Shown piece after piece: positions 12,844 through 26,271 of a stretch of 64,000 nucleotides of DNA. The position numbers and the translations under genes were made by a program. The number at the start of each line of letters is the position of its first letter. Positions within the stretch are counted from its first letter, which is position 1. The DNA is taken from positions 372,001-436,000 of the forward strand of contig VXAZ01010787.1 of assembly GCA_013399875.1 (NCBI GenBank). The letters are read 5' to 3'. The notes under the pieces were generated by a model. That model made no database searches, was not told where the DNA came from, and worked only from the letters and a program-made list of their open reading frames with translations. The DNA comes from Gymnorhina tibicen. Taxonomy: Eukaryota > Chordata > Aves > Passeriformes > Artamidae.

Positions 12844-12950
12844 AAAAAAACCAGCAAAACACCCCCCCAAAACAAAACAAAACAAGACAAAACCAAAAAA
12901 CAAACCAACAAACAAACAAAAAACCAAACCAAAACAAAACAAAACAACAA
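12844..12950. repeat. A/C-rich low-complexity tract (CAAAA/CAAAC)n
   Basis: About 107 nt made almost only of A and C, with tandem CAAAA, CAAA and CCAAA units. It produces spurious Lys/Thr/Gln-rich and Phe/Val/Leu-rich frames on the two strands. It may have grown from the A-rich tail of a lost retroelement, but no body is visible. Confidence 0.9.
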
Positions 12951-14104
12951 ATTCTTACGTCACTCTGCTTTGCTAGTTCAATTTTAATTTAAAGGTACCA
13001 AAAGGTGTTGCACTTCAGACTTCAAAGGAAGTTAATTTTTAAATATGTTCAGCTCAGCATTCCTCTCTTTGTAAGAATTCAATTACAGATATTGTCAGGC
13101 CAAAACATTCTTTCCTGACAAAAGCTTGCTTTAGTGTAAACCTAATTCTCATTCTCACAGTGAAGGGAGACAGCATTACGTGTTGTCCCAAATGGAGATG
13201 AACATGTGACAAGCTGGGAAATAAGTAGAAATAAAATCAATTTTTCCCTATTAGTGTCAAATTAAAAGCAAAGTAAGCTGTAGAATTCGCAATAGCAGAA
13301 GTGACAATTGAAACAAGTGTTCTGAAAAAACAAACAAGACCAATTTTAATTTTGTTAGGTAAGGGGACCTTTGTCGTTGGTGATCTTAAAATGCACAAAG
13401 GAGTGTCTACTCAAATTCCAAGCCAGCAGCCAAAGATTTGAAGCTAAAAATATAAACATAGTGAAAATTAAAGGAAAATTATTTTTATGGAATTTGAACT
13501 GTTAATACGGCCCAATATGAATGTCACTAATATTTGCATTTGAAGGTATCAGTAAAAGAATGTTGCTTTCTTGCTTTGATTTGAGCTCTCTTACCTTTAC
13601 ACAAATTCAAAGTATTAACATGAAAAAGAAATAGCATAGAAATATGGTTTCTTTTCCTTCTGCCTTTCACTTTCCCCAAGTTCTTTCCCCTCCTTGTAAT
13701 TCTCTTAATTCCCTCTATGTGTCTTAAGGATATTAAACATCTTTTTTAGCCTTCCTCTTCCCCTTTTCTCTGGGTCTTTCCCTTTCTGTGGTGCCTGATG
13801 CTCTCTTCTGGCATTAATTTCTCTTAGTTGACTGCTTTCTGCACTGTGGCTCACGGTTCTGGCTGACGCCTTCAGTCTTTTACTGAACAATAACTAAAAT
13901 TAATTTCCTGGCTTTACTGAATACTTATCCACTTTAATATAGAACATTTTCATAATGTATTCTTACCAAACTATAGAAAAGATTGGACCAGTGGTTCTAT
14001 GCTTTTAAGCTATGCCCCCCACTCCCACCCCATTACATCTAAAACAGAAAAAAAATGGCAACATATGCAATGCAAAATGTTAAAAATTAGGGAAATTTTT
14101 AAAG

Positions 14105-14305
14105 TGCTGTTGATGACTGAAGAAACTTTTCCACTATAAATGTAGTTGTTACATAATTAACATAAACTGACATAACCAACATTTTGTAATTAGATTCTTT
14201 ATTAATAAATTCTAATTGTAAAAACACATGGATTTAATTGACATTTAACATGTTAGCTATTGCAAGCTTGATATCAATTAACACACTTATCAAATGTCAA
14301 TTACC
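14105..14305. promoter_or_regulatory. Candidate conserved regulatory element, homeodomain-site rich
   Basis: The stretch packs many TAATTA/CAATTA/TTAATTG-type cores (near 14154, 14190, 14234, 14276, 14299) and an ATATCAATTAA site. Such density can mark developmental enhancers, but it is also expected in part from the high AT content. Conservation cannot be tested here. Confidence 0.15.
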
Positions 14306-15044
14306 AGTTTTTCAGTTTTAATTGCTGTGAAATTGACTTGCCATGGGCTACCTTTTTAAATGTTAATGTATTAACAGTGTTCACAGATTTGATGTAATAA
14401 ATACAACATCTAATGTGCACATATTGCTTATGGAATTTGACCACAGTATATGAAAAGTTAAGCGTATTTCCTTCATACTTATTAAACAACAGTAAGAAGC
14501 CTTTTACTCCTTAATTTACTATACAATTAAACTTATTCCACTTAGAAATAATTATCCCATTATATATTCTGAATATAAGTACTCAGAATTGTTAGCTAAA
14601 TAGGCAGGTCACCATTTTAAACCAGCATTAGATTAGAACTATTATTAGAACTATTTATGAACAGTGTTGTGCTCCCAACTTGCTTTTTAATAGGGAATTC
14701 TCCATACACCTCCTGTGTTTCCTTGTGTTACCTGTGTAAATTAACACTGGGTTATATTCTGTGTTCATCTGAAAATAGAAAAAAAGCCTGGTAGTCCAGA
14801 TACCGATGATGATCCTGTCAAGTGAGCTGAATAAATGTGTCCTTTCCCTTACTTATAGCCCTGCTGATGGCACTGGGCCATAGTGCTGATATAAGATTTT
14901 GGTTGCCAGGAGCAGTTTTGGCTTGACAGCTTTGTCATTGGCATCGTCTTAAAGGATGAAATTTCCATGGTGTATAGAATCATTGTACTAAGCTCATCCG
15001 TAGCATTTCATTTTAATCTGTAGAAATGACATGCTTTATGAAGC

Positions 15045-15165
15045 TAGGCACTATCCTCATTTTAATGGAGAGGAAAGTGAGATGCAGCAAGGTCAAGTGG
15101 TTTGCCTAAAGTCCTGAAACTTGGCAGTAGCAGCAGCAGGGAAAATAAGTTCTGGTTCAAGTTAC
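15045..15165 (+). mobile_element. MIR: MIR-type SINE relic
   Basis: The order of words matches the core and 3' part of the MIR/CORE-SINE family: ATCCTCATTTTAATGGAGAGG, then GAAAGTGAGATGCAGCAAGGTCAAGTGG, then TTTGCCTAAAGTCCTGAAAC, then a GGCAGTAGCAG stretch and a TTCTGGTTCAAG end (compare the MIR pattern of cctcattttacag, gaggaaactgaggcacag, aggtcacacag and ttcgaaccc). Heavy divergence fits an element inserted before the bird-mammal split and now rarely visible in birds. Confidence 0.7.
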
Positions 15166-18100
15166 ATTTTTTGGAGTGGCAAGCGGATCAGGCTTTCCCA
15201 AAGGCAGTGTATAGTGGTGATGGATGAAAGGAGTGTTAATCACAGGCCTCCTGGAAAGGAGGGCTGCTTATTTAGCAGAATAGAATGAATATTTAAAAAG
15301 GCCTTTCAGAGTATTGTAGAATAAATGCATATATCTGTAAGTTATTATGGCTTAAGGGCTAGCTATTAAGTGAAAGGATCAATGCATCAAATAGTAAATG
15401 CAGAACTTTTTAGGACTAGAGCTATGTGAATCATGATCTCCCAGTCTGCTAATGAAACACACAAATTCAGGGATCAAACTTTGCATCAGACTAAGCTGGG
15501 GGGTTGAAGATCTCTTCCTCCCTTCTCCCCGCAAATAAGAATGATCTGCACTGCTGATAAAGATATGTTTAATTATTAACGGGAGAAAACCAGCCCCAGC
15601 AGGAGCAGCTGGCCCTCAGCATGCCCTGAAAACCATGAACAAAATGAGATGTTTTTCAGGGGTCAGGTAGAGTATTTAGATCAGCAGTTGGCCAAAAGAG
15701 GTCACTTCAGGGCTCTCTCCTGAGTACACATTTGCTGAAGGGTCCTGTTTCCTTCATGGATTGTAGCTCTATTCAGATCAAATAAGATAAAAATCCCATT
15801 TTAAGCACCATATATGAGTTGGTGGCCCTGCTGGGTCCAGTAAAGATGCTTCCTTGTAAGAGTTAGAAAGTAATCCTATTCAAACATGTTCTTTAATTAC
15901 CAAAAACTAATAATATGCTAAAATGCACAAATTTTAACTTCATCATTTTCTCATACGTGGATATTTTTTGTGCAGGACCAGCAGACTTGTTCCCTTTTTT
16001 TTGTGTGAGGGTGGAGTCACTGGGGTGAGTCTGCAATAACTGATGATATCTCCTTGTAGACTTCCAGCTATTGCCCCTGCTGATGGGAGTATCCCACCAC
16101 TGCATTTCCCATTAAAATCCAGAACTGGTCTGCTAAACTGCTGATAGATCATCTCTCTTGCAGTGCTTCCCAGTGAGAGCCAATCCCCACCCTCCCCACT
16201 AAAGAAAGCATCTGTGGGCTTACAAAGTTTCAAATACAAAAAGGGAGGGAATTGGACAAATCAGAAGTGACATTTATGATGCCTTCCTAAAGATTAACAA
16301 CTCCTCCCTCTACTGATAAAATAATATCTTAAATGATCCCCCTGTTTTCTCACCTGTTGCTTTCACGTGCTGTACTGTGACTGCATGTGAGAATTATGAA
16401 AGAGGAATACAATGAATTAATGAAAGAATTGTTTCTAAATTAATGTGTTGCCTCCTTGCACTCTTAGGAGTCTCTGGGTGCTAATAGAGTTTCATTATAT
16501 CTATTAGTTTACTATAGCAATTTGATTGCTATTACTTTATTAAATATATTTCAGGGGAAAAAGTATTCCCCAACAGTGTCAAGTCAAAGAATAATATTAA
16601 ACCACAGCTCTATAGTGCTCTTGTGTCTCTGATTATTAAGAATCATGTTTCATCTGAACTTTTTTAGTGGAGTTACGGAAGTGAAAATGTTGAGTTGCCA
16701 TCAACAGTGAGTACATTTAATTAGACTGTCCTTCTTTCCCTGTTCCTTCCAAAAAATGTCTCAAAGACTAGTACCATTTAAGATTTTATTTCATGATAAT
16801 ACAATAGAAGAAGTGGAGGGTACTACAATAGACTTACTGGCTGGATAAAGGATAGCAGGCAAGAATTCATGACAAATGCACTTGGTGTAAGATGATATTT
16901 GGCATTTGAGCGGTTTATATGGTATTTTTGTCTTTATTAAATATTTTCATTAGGAAAGAAGAAAACAGAACTGTCTTTACATGAAATATAACAGAGTATT
17001 CAAACTGCATGCATGCCAGTAGTATGAAAGGAAACGTCATATCTATAGACCATCTACATATCTATATATATTGATCTCTCTCTCTGTCTCTTTTTATATA
17101 TATATCTACATATATATTATGATGCAGGATTTTAAAAACAATTGCAACTAGCAAATGACATGCTGGGAAGCTTTGTGATAAGTTCTCAGAGCTTATAGGG
17201 TAAACCACTTATAATGTGAACTTTTGATTGACTCCCTGGCATTCTATCATCTAATCCATCTCTCCTGAGACTTAATTTCACGCTCCAAACACTGAACAGC
17301 TTCAGACAACTGCCATTTAAAAATAAATGAACATAAATAAGCCATCAGTAACGAAGTCCTTCCCCTCTCCAGACCACCACACATAAGCTCACCCTGATGA
17401 GAAACAGCTGCTTTTTCCTACATAGACAGAATTTCTTCCCAAATGTAAACAAAATCCAGGCATACAATATCTTCTGCTCATCTCATTACCATGGTCTGTA
17501 ACTTAAAATGTGCAAAGCGTCTCTGTTGCACACTGCAATTATGTAGGGGCTGCAGATTGGTGAGATTCACTCCTAGGAAAGGAAGGTACTGACAAAGGGA
17601 GCACGAGTGATCTCTGTTATCTCTCAGATTACTTACGTCTTCAGAAGATCTTAATTCACTGTGCAACTCACCAATATTCTGATCCTCACCTGCAGCTTCC
17701 TTTGCCCTTCCTCCTCTCCTCATTTCTTCCTATCACAAGTTAACAGGTACAGATTGTGAACCGTAAAATGTTGTGCTACAGAGGAGACTCCAGGGTTTCT
17801 GGTAAGACAAACGGCACTTGTCCATGAAGTCATCTGAGGTGCCTTTCTACAAGTCTGACACAATTGTAAAGCTGGTTTACATTCCTTGGGGAGGGTCAGT
17901 GAGTTTCACTGTGAACATGGAGAAATGTTGGGTCAAGGATAGCCATGCAAATCATAGTCGCAATGACCTTTTGGAATTTCAGGCAGAGTAGGTGACTTGG
18001 ATGGAAAGAGTGTCATTACTAGTTTTACTGAATTCCCTGTAAAACCTGAAATATGTGATTGTTAACAAAATGTTACTCTGACATGAGCATGTCTTATGGC

Positions 18101-21100
18101 AGGACTGAGTATCCACCTGTTTCAGGATGGACTTTTAGAAATGTGCTGCAATAGGAATGTTTCTATCAGCACTAATTAAAGAGAATAAATATCTTTGATT
18201 TTTGTCCCTGGAATAAAATTTGAATAAAAAGGAATAAATGTCATAAAACACCATTGTCTCTCCTGAACTTGATTTACATATAAACATTAGACACCTGAAA
18301 ACCTGTTGGCTATACAGGCATGGAGTGTCTCACATCTTTGAAATTTCTGTGATCAAGTGAGTATAGGCAAAACACAGTTCTATTGTACTTATGCTGAAAA
18401 ATATGTTAAAGAAAAGTATATGTGTTTCACATGCTATATTAAATCTGCAAATATTCAGAAAAAATCAACTTATAATTCCAAGATACTTCTTTTCATTAGA
18501 AATTTCTTCTCCATTTTTTTTCCAATTAAACAGGAAATTGTTTTAAAGCAGTGTTTGGAAACTGCCATCTTCCTTTTCTCACCTATCTTACACAATTATA
18601 GACAGGCTAATACAAACTGTCCATTCATTTTCATCAAATAAACAGGTTTTTCTTTGCTTGTTCTCAGTATGTGCAGTTAGGATGGCTCATGGTGATAAGA
18701 GATATGATCCTTAAATCCCTGGCCTTAGCACTAAACCAGATGAAGTAATTTTATCCATTCCTTCTATGCATTTTTATAGACCGAATAAAAAGTACGTAAA
18801 TTTTGTTTTGCTGAAGATATAATCATAGCTATAAAAAATTTATTGCTAGACTCAGTAACATAGTCCAAAGAGCTGGGACTAGAGAAAGCAATAATACACA
18901 ACAAGCAACCCTTCTTTACTTTTACTATTTATTACTGTTGTTGCTTAAGTTCTCATGGTAATTTTATTGGAAATAGAGCTGTAAGAATGGCAGAACACTA
19001 AAATGAAAGAAAGCAGAAGTTTATACCTTACTTGCAAGTATAATCTTGGGCATGTTGTGGCATCAGGTTATGAAAATAATAATAACAACCATACATCTCA
19101 AATATTTTTTAATTGAGGGCTTAACTTCACAACTAAGAAATAAAATCTTTAGAAAATCTAATGCTATGTACAAATCTTTTCATCTGACTTGTTAAAAGAT
19201 GTTTTAACTACTCAAGTGTTGAGCAAGAAATAAAATAATTAGAGCTGAGCTCTAATGAAAGATGTCTTAAGTGGTGAAAATGCAGATGTTGTAGAGAATG
19301 CTGACTCCTGGTATTTTGTAAGGAATTTTTTGCTAATGGTTGAAATTATTTTCCTAAGAGGCTAATGTGTAATGCGACTAGTGTGTTATTGTTTCTGTTA
19401 ATGATCAATCTTTGAATAATATTTTCTGGGTTATTTACCATTATTTATATTAGTGCCAATGAGAAAAATACCAGAAAATGAAGAATCCTTTGTTATATGA
19501 TCTGACTTATGGAAATATTACAAAGGTTTAGACATTTCATGCCTATGTGTCATTTTCACTAAAATAAGGTGATTTGAGGGAGTTACCAGAAAGAGAGAAT
19601 GTATTTTCATGAACACAGCTGTGGCTAACACAGCTGTGTGTTAAAGCAACAAAATTCTGTGAGAATGGAAATGACTGCTCTTATTCACCTCATGGTAACC
19701 ATGAAAGTAAAGGTGAGACAATTATTATGTGCTTGTTGCTGCCCATAGGCAGACCCAACAGAGGCTCTGCTGCAAGTCTGGGAACATTCTAGTTCCGTGC
19801 TAGAAAACTCTGTGCGTGTACATAGTTATGAGTAATGTCCCAAATCCAGAGATTTCAGCATGTGGTCTAATATTTAAATTATAATAGAGAGATGCTGTTA
19901 AAAGCTTTTTAAGTACTAAGAATTGGTTTAAACTTTTCATATACATGAGCAAGAAAATAGATACATTAGCCATTTGCATCTAAACTGTAAATATTTGTTA
20001 TGATTATTTCAGGTTATTTTGTCTGTATTTAGACAATGTAATTTTTTTTTTCTTCAACTTTTTAATCGCTTTCTGCCCCTTCTTCCACCCATCTTTTAGA
20101 ACTGCATGCATACAATTCACACATGGATAAAGGAAGTAGAAACATGAAGGAAAATATAAATAACATGAGAGAAAAATTTCCTTAATCTAAGACATGCATG
20201 ACAGAAATCTGTGCTTTTTTTTCTGAATGTGTGTCTTCATTTTCATGAATTCTGACTTATTCTCAAGTAGCAGTCAAAATAGACAAGCAGAGTGCACACA
20301 GTCCATTACCATGTCTCACTTGAAAGGTGTGTAATTATAGGGCACTAGTTTCCAGCTGAAGGGGGGCTGCTTGAAGAGGAATAAAAGTATGCTTCTGACC
20401 ATGTTTATCAGATAGAGTAATATCTGGTGATACTTTACCTTTTCAATATTTTACCTATTACAAAACACTGCAGTTATCCTGGTGATGAGCTGGCAGAAAT
20501 TTTCTGACCAAATGAAATATCCTTTTAGGCATAATGCTGTAAATTGCAACTCTTTAGTTTCATATACCTGATCATGATTTGTTCTTCCTTTAAAACAGCT
20601 GGTCTGTAGCAGACTACATCATTTGAACAGTCACATGCAGATTTAAGTATTTGCTCTTCCTGAATCAGATTCAGGGGAAAAAGAGGTAGAAGAACATTCA
20701 TGCATATGCTCCAAACTACATGTTCTAACTTGAGCTAGAACAAAATCAGTAGTCCTTGTAGGTACTGGTATTGTTGGTTGCATATAAAAATTTGACTGGA
20801 TCATGGTGGTAGATGCTCCTCTTTGGATCTCAGAAATATTGCAATTACATTTTCTTCAAATCAAGTCTATTTCATAGAACCTTTTAGTTTCAACGTCTCT
20901 TTCTAGTTTCAATAAAACTGCTTTTTTTTCCCCCCAAGATTAAACTCTATCATATGTGCTCCCACATTTTTAGAGCAAAATCCAGACTGAAAATCGTAAT
21001 TTTAGAAAAAAGGATGAGGGCAATATTTTCAGTTTAAACATCCTTCACTTTGAAAGGGGACAGAAGACATTTCATTTCATAACTAATTATTTTTTCTAAG

Positions 21101-21484
21101 AAAATATGGAACTTTGAGATTTAATTGTAGAAGTTTTATATATACACATGGATATATACTCACACATGTGTGAACAAAGAGGAAGATATATTCTTAAAGC
21201 AGTTTCTTGTGTTTCATTTTATAATGAGAAAGCAGTCTCATAAGTTTTCATTTTCATTCCAGAAGTAATAGCTATAATTTGTAGTACTATTTTCTCCTCT
21301 TAACTACTACACTGGAAAACTGAACACGTCCTTTTGACCCACTTCATGTTACTAGTGGAAATACCTATTGATTACTAGAATCAAATTTAAGACTTTGCAC
21401 CCACATTTGGTTATTTTTACCCTTGGAGTTGATTGAGGATTTCTTTATTGCTTTGCGTGTTTTAATTTTTTCTTCTGTTTTCAG
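15166..21484. other. AT-rich intergenic or intronic DNA
   Basis: No gene or clear mobile element is recognised. Contents include a T/A/C-rich simple tract (17050-17120), a paired E-box repeat (19612-19638), and a minus-strand 81-codon frame at 17478-17723 with a GTAAGT donor-like site on that strand near 17634 but no pyrimidine tract before a plausible acceptor. The remainder is ordinary AT-rich sequence. Confidence 0.55.
17050..17120. repeat. TA/TC simple-sequence tract
   Basis: Interrupted CTATATATAT, CTCTCTCTGTCTC and TATATATATC blocks form a degenerate compound microsatellite. Confidence 0.75.
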
Positions 21485-21528
21485 TATTTCATGGTCTCCA
21501 GAGAGAAGCAATAGCTACCACCAGAAAT
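21485..21528 (+). other. Candidate micro-exon (hypothetical)
   Basis: 44 nt between a long pyrimidine tract ending TCTGTTTTCAG and a textbook AAAT|GTGAGTAC donor. This gives one of the better splice-site pairs on the plus strand. Two frames are open. The one in phase with the candidate exons at 9458 and 24023 reads FHGLQREAIATTRN. No homology is recognised. It may equally be a noncoding exon or chance. Confidence 0.2.
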
Positions 21529-24022
21529 GTGAGTACACCCTCTTGTCTGGGGAAGAGGTGGAAGGAAGGTAAAGAGAGGTAGAAATGGGATAGACAAGCA
21601 GATATAAATAAGAAAAGGCAAATGTTTCCCTGGTACCATTGTTGCCAAATCATTAACAGCATATATTGCAGTGTTAAAAAGATAGTTTTACTTGATCTTT
21701 TGAGGCTTTAGTGTAGGGAGACGTAAGAGATGGAAATACCGGGACCAGGTCACCAGTGTGAGCTGGTGTGAATGGACCTTCTGTTATCTATAGGATTTGC
21801 CAGTAAGCGTCCAGTGTTTCCCCTCTGAACGAAAACAAGCTTTACCCTTGACGAAAATATGAAGATTATTTTTGGAAAAGCCATTCAGAATTTTACTTCT
21901 GCTCTAAGGATTTAAAAATGAGAGATATGGCTCAATAAAATTTTGACTTGCATGACAACAGATTGATGGTCCTTTATAAATTATCGAATAGATCTGATAG
22001 CTCAGTTATGTCTTATGGTTGTTTTTATACTGCTGAATTATTCTCAGCTCTATGAATTAGCAGCAATACTTACTGGCGTATAAGGGAGAGAACTCTACAA
22101 TAATGTCCCAAGGCAAAAGTGGGATGTCTTGATAATGATCGCTGTAGCATCACACATTATGGTCATGACTATGGTGACCTTTTTTGTACATTAAAATTGT
22201 CATTGCAGTTGCCATCTTGGCTCGGAATTCAACTGCTTTCTTCTCTCCTGTGCACAGCCAGTTTTGTTTTTTAATGAAGTACTAAGACTGTGCAATTTAC
22301 ATGAAAATTTTTCCTTTTAGAAATTTTTTTTTTGTTCCTTGTTTGTTTATTTTAATGCTTTAAAGAGTACATCATGAAAATTTCAGAATTAATGTTGATC
22401 AGTGTAAAGAAGAGGAAATAAAAAAGACTTATTTCTTCAGAGAAAACCTGTTCCTTTTACTATTGTCTGTTAGTACAAAGTTGTATTAGAGTCACAGCTT
22501 GATGGAGGAAAAGGAGACACAAACAGCTTAAACACTGTTGTTGTGTATTCTGGAGTCAAGCTACATTGTGCTAACAAGTCCAGGATCCCCTCCCAGGTAT
22601 TGAAACTAATGGGGCATGGAGCTCCTGAGCTGCCAAACCCAAATGACTCTGTGCAGATGGACAGTGGGTGTACAGCCTGTATTGCTCAGGCCATGAAACA
22701 GGGCCAGGAACTTTTTGGGAGAATTCTAGTTGACAGGAGCCAATTCTACACTAGGGAGTTTCTCACAATTCCAGTGGTACATGTTTTCCAGTGCTCAGAA
22801 GTAGTCTGTGTCCTAGGAATGGTCACTAGCTAGTGTGGCATAATCTTCATGCAGTATCCATGACACATCTGCTCAGGGTGGGATCCTGATACTACTTCCA
22901 TAAAAAATCTTGTGATTGTGCCAGTCAAACTCATGCATCACTCTTATGTCATCTGTTTAGTCCTTATTTAACAATCTTTTAGTCACACCAGACACATATC
23001 AACCACTTTCTTTCATGCTTATTCTTATTAGATTTGCTCTTTTTTTGCACCTCCTTTTTAGTGTGATAGCCTGAAATACATTATGGTACCAATAAATAAA
23101 GTCTAAAAGACTATGAGTATAAAGGAAAAGGATTCCATTTGAAGTTAAATTTAGCAGATCATTGACTGAGCTGATTATTTTGTTCCATTTAAGTTCATTT
23201 TTCTATCATTCCATAAATATTCCATTTCCTTTTCCTGCTCCGTTCTCCCTTTTTCTCCCAAATATACTCTGATCATCACCCACTGCAAATTTGTCTTACG
23301 AATTTCTAATACTTTGGCTTCTAATCTTCTTCTATAGACATAATGATTCCATTTCAGTTCTTGTTCTCTCTTCTCTTTCTTAATACTTCTTTTGAGTTAA
23401 TGCTGTTAATTAAGAGTCAAATTGTCTATTTCTTCCAGAAGAAAATTAATTATTTCCTTACAAAACTGACTGATGCCTTTTAGGAAGAGATTGCTTTTTG
23501 AGGTTGCATTTATTAATGTCTCTAAACATAGTCTTTTTATTCATCTATTTTATTCCTATTTTCTTTATAGGGAAAGAGTTTTGAATTTTCATACTATTTC
23601 TACATAAACAGATCTGATCTGATACCACTGTTTTGGGGTGTTTTTTAAATTAAAAAATATAGTACCCAGCAACTGCCAACCTTCTCCTACTGTTTAACAG
23701 CAGTCAGGAAGCATCATGCTGATACCAGTAACATTCTTTGTTCTCTCTGTCAGTCTCAGACTTAATTTTTTTTATGTTCTTCTGTCAGTGTCAAAGCTGG
23801 TAGCCACAGCAGAGTGGTCTGATAACCCTGGAAGTCAGGGTTTAGGGGAGCACTACCTTAGAGTGCCTTCACATTTCATACTGCTGCTTCAAGATATGAG
23901 AGAATTTATTAATTTAAGATTTTCTTGTAGTGTAAGCTTGTCTCAACCTTTCAGCAGCAAGTGAAATCCCCTCTAGAAGTTGTAACATGTAATGAACAAT
24001 TATGCTTACCTGTCTTTATTAG
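21529..24022. other. Noncoding DNA between candidate exons
   Basis: Mostly AT-rich unique DNA. The part at 22495-22850 is more GC-balanced and holds a 96-codon plus-strand frame (22543-22833) without recognisable domains. It may be an old repeat remnant. No splice or promoter signal singles it out. Confidence 0.5.
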
Positions 24023-24093
24023 GCTGTTTCACCTTCTGCTGCTGTGATGAAAACAGGGAGAGATCTGCCAAATCAGTACTGTAAATCTCAAAG
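24023..24093 (+). other. Candidate exon (hypothetical)
   Basis: 71 nt from a CTGTCTTTATTAG acceptor to a CAAAG|GTAATT donor. Only one frame is open; it reads AVSPSAAVMKTGRDLPNQYC followed by KSQ and two bases. It starts in phase with the end of the 21485-21528 candidate and ends in phase with the 26272 candidate. Phase agreement among picked candidates is weak support, since each join has a one in three chance. Confidence 0.18.
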
Positions 24094-25634
24094 GTAATTA
24101 AAACTTAGATTTTGTAAACTATTTGTACTACTCAAAAAATAATACGGTGAAGTTTTCTTCACACAGTGTTCTATATTGAATGCTCTTGCCCAGAAAATCT
24201 TGATAGACTCTTTATGCTCTTTAATATTTTCCAGCAACCTTTAGATGGCAATTGGAGGTGTACCCATACTATCTGGCAGAAAGCATTAGTTCTTTGAATA
24301 TGTATCACTTGTTGTTTTCTTTGTTTGTCAGAAATGTTCATTTTTAACTCTGAAGGAGTCACAGATGCCTCACTGAGAGCTATGAAATGTCCTAACAGTC
24401 ACCAAAAGCAGAAAGGGTTATATTTAACTAGGGACATGGGCCTGAAAACAACCCAATGAGGAGGTGGTAAATAAATAACAGGCTTCGCTGGAGAAATGAA
24501 ATGGGGACTGCAATAACAGTGCAATTGTTCCTCCTGGCATTTATATCAAATTACAGTGAAATAAGGGAATATTATTGGAATCCAACAAGCCAGTCTAGAA
24601 AGTTTTATTTTGCTTTTGACTTCCGTGTTCTAGTACAAATAAAAAGACATCTCTGCCACAAGAAACACCAAACTCCTAACATTGGTTATAGCAAAGAGTG
24701 TACAAATTATTTAAAGAGGTTATATTATGCTCATATAAAGGGTACAGCTGTCCATGCTTCTGCTTTCTTCAATGTATTATGTTTATTTATATATATGTTT
24801 TGTTTTCTCCCTTTCATATCAATTGTCTTCTTCCATTTTAGGTTTCATTATAGTTCAACACATTTTCTCAAATCAAAGTTGTTGATATATACAGAGACAA
24901 TCAATCCTAATAATACCCAACACTGTTCTACATCCCTCAAATTAAACAATTTCCATTCAGGATCAGCCTCTGCAAGTGAAGCCTTTTCTTCATAAACTGA
25001 TGTTATGACCCTGATTCAATTTCTACACATTCATGGGACAAAAAGATGCATGTGGCCTAGTTTTTATATTTTTTGTTGTTTGTTTTTTTGGAGTTTGGGC
25101 AATATTTATTTTCAATGGGAACTTTTTTTGTAACCAGGGAAGGTCATTCTCTGTGGCAAATGTGCACTTTTCTGCCAGGTTAATCAATAAATACCACACA
25201 CTGTTTTGGGCTACAGAGAAAGCAAAGCAGTAAAAGAGCCAATATTTAGTGATCTAGTGCCATGTAAATATCCTGCTACCCTGTGGAAACAAATTTTGTC
25301 CCATACAGACCTTCTTGGATATATATAAGAAGATGCTACTCTGAAATATTCAGTTATTACCACTGAAGGAACCAGGGATAAGTGAAACAACCTGGTCTGT
25401 GCACTTGCAGATGCAACTTACTATATGCAAAATTTATACTGCTTGTTTATCCTGGATATAAACAAGTTCATCCCTTGAAAAACCAGGACCCTCTGTAGGA
25501 AAGAGAAACAGAGGTAGTGGGGAGTTGTTCACATAAACATGCCAGCTTTTACACAACATAAATCTATTTCTGTTAAACAGTTTGGCAAATACTCCTCTTC
25601 AAAAGTTTTAGTAATTAATGTATACATACATACA

Positions 25635-25686
<52 letters not shown>

Positions 25687-26271
25687 CAAAATAATACCAA
25701 GCAAGCCACAGAAGAAAATACTTCTATTCAAATATTTTGGAGTTCAGCTGGCATCCAGTTAAAATATCCACTTCTGAGCAATACACAGAAAAGTGTGTAT
25801 TTCCCTAATAATCCATATCTTTACAAACTCTTTGGATTGACTAAGAAAGAACATTTTTCTTCAGGGGGTCTGTGCACCATACTGAAAATTTATTAAGTGT
25901 ATGGTAGCAGTAGTTCACTTCATCTCTGGAAGTGAAACAGTCTAAGGAGAACAAGATAATCACTTAAGATGAAACTTACTAAACTAAAAATCTTCAGTAT
26001 ATTCTCACAGAAATTCCTCCTTCCCCCTCCTGATTTCAAAACAGGTTTTAGTCTCTTATCTAATGTTAATTTTAATCACATTTTATGAGAGCACATAAAA
26101 AAACCCCCTGTAGATCATCAGCTTTACAGAGAACACTGGGAATAGAAAACATTTGGTGTTGTTTGCACACAAGAACAAAGGTTTCTCACCATTGTCCCAG
26201 TTCCATTTTAACCAGTTCAAATTTTTACAATTTCTTCTTTACTCTTCTTTATTTCTCCTTACTATTTGTAG
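24094..26271. other. AT-rich DNA with a compound microsatellite
   Basis: Contains a 164-codon plus-strand frame (24501-24995) that is hydrophobic and aromatic-rich with no recognisable family, and the ATAC/AT microsatellite at 25621-25687. Nothing else is recognised. Confidence 0.5.
25621..25687. repeat. Compound microsatellite (ATAC)n(AT)n
   Basis: About ten tandem CATA/ATAC units (to about 25662) pass directly into about twelve AT units. Such an uninterrupted array is expected to be length-polymorphic. The Tyr/Ile/His/Thr-repeat frame across it is spurious. Confidence 0.97.

Larger units (their letters stand above)
8581..15044. other. AT-rich intergenic or intronic DNA
   Basis: Mostly unique sequence. 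It includes the candidate exons at 9458-9506 (plus) and 10637-10742 (minus), a small AT microsatellite at 12236-12270, the A/C-rich tract at 12844-12950 and a homeodomain-site-rich stretch near 14.1-14.3 kb. The segment 12290-12540 has more CpG and GC than its surroundings, plus a 10-bp inverted repeat (12333-12342 with 12417-12426). It might be an old LTR fragment, but I cannot name it. No protein gene is recognised. Confidence 0.5.

Noticed and set aside
12738..12987. Hydrophobic or Lys/Gln-rich frames at 12.8 kb
   Set aside because: They translate the A/C-rich low-complexity tract on its two strands.
17478..17723. Minus-strand 81-codon frame with a GTAAGT site as a coding exon
   Set aside because: The sequence before the only plausible acceptor is purine-rich, with no pyrimidine tract or usable branch region.
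24501..24995. 164-codon plus-strand frame
   Set aside because: AT-driven aromatic and hydrophobic composition, no domain, no promoter or splice signals that single it out.
25618..25896. Tyr-Ile-His-Thr repeat protein
   Set aside because: It is the translation of the ATAC/AT microsatellite.
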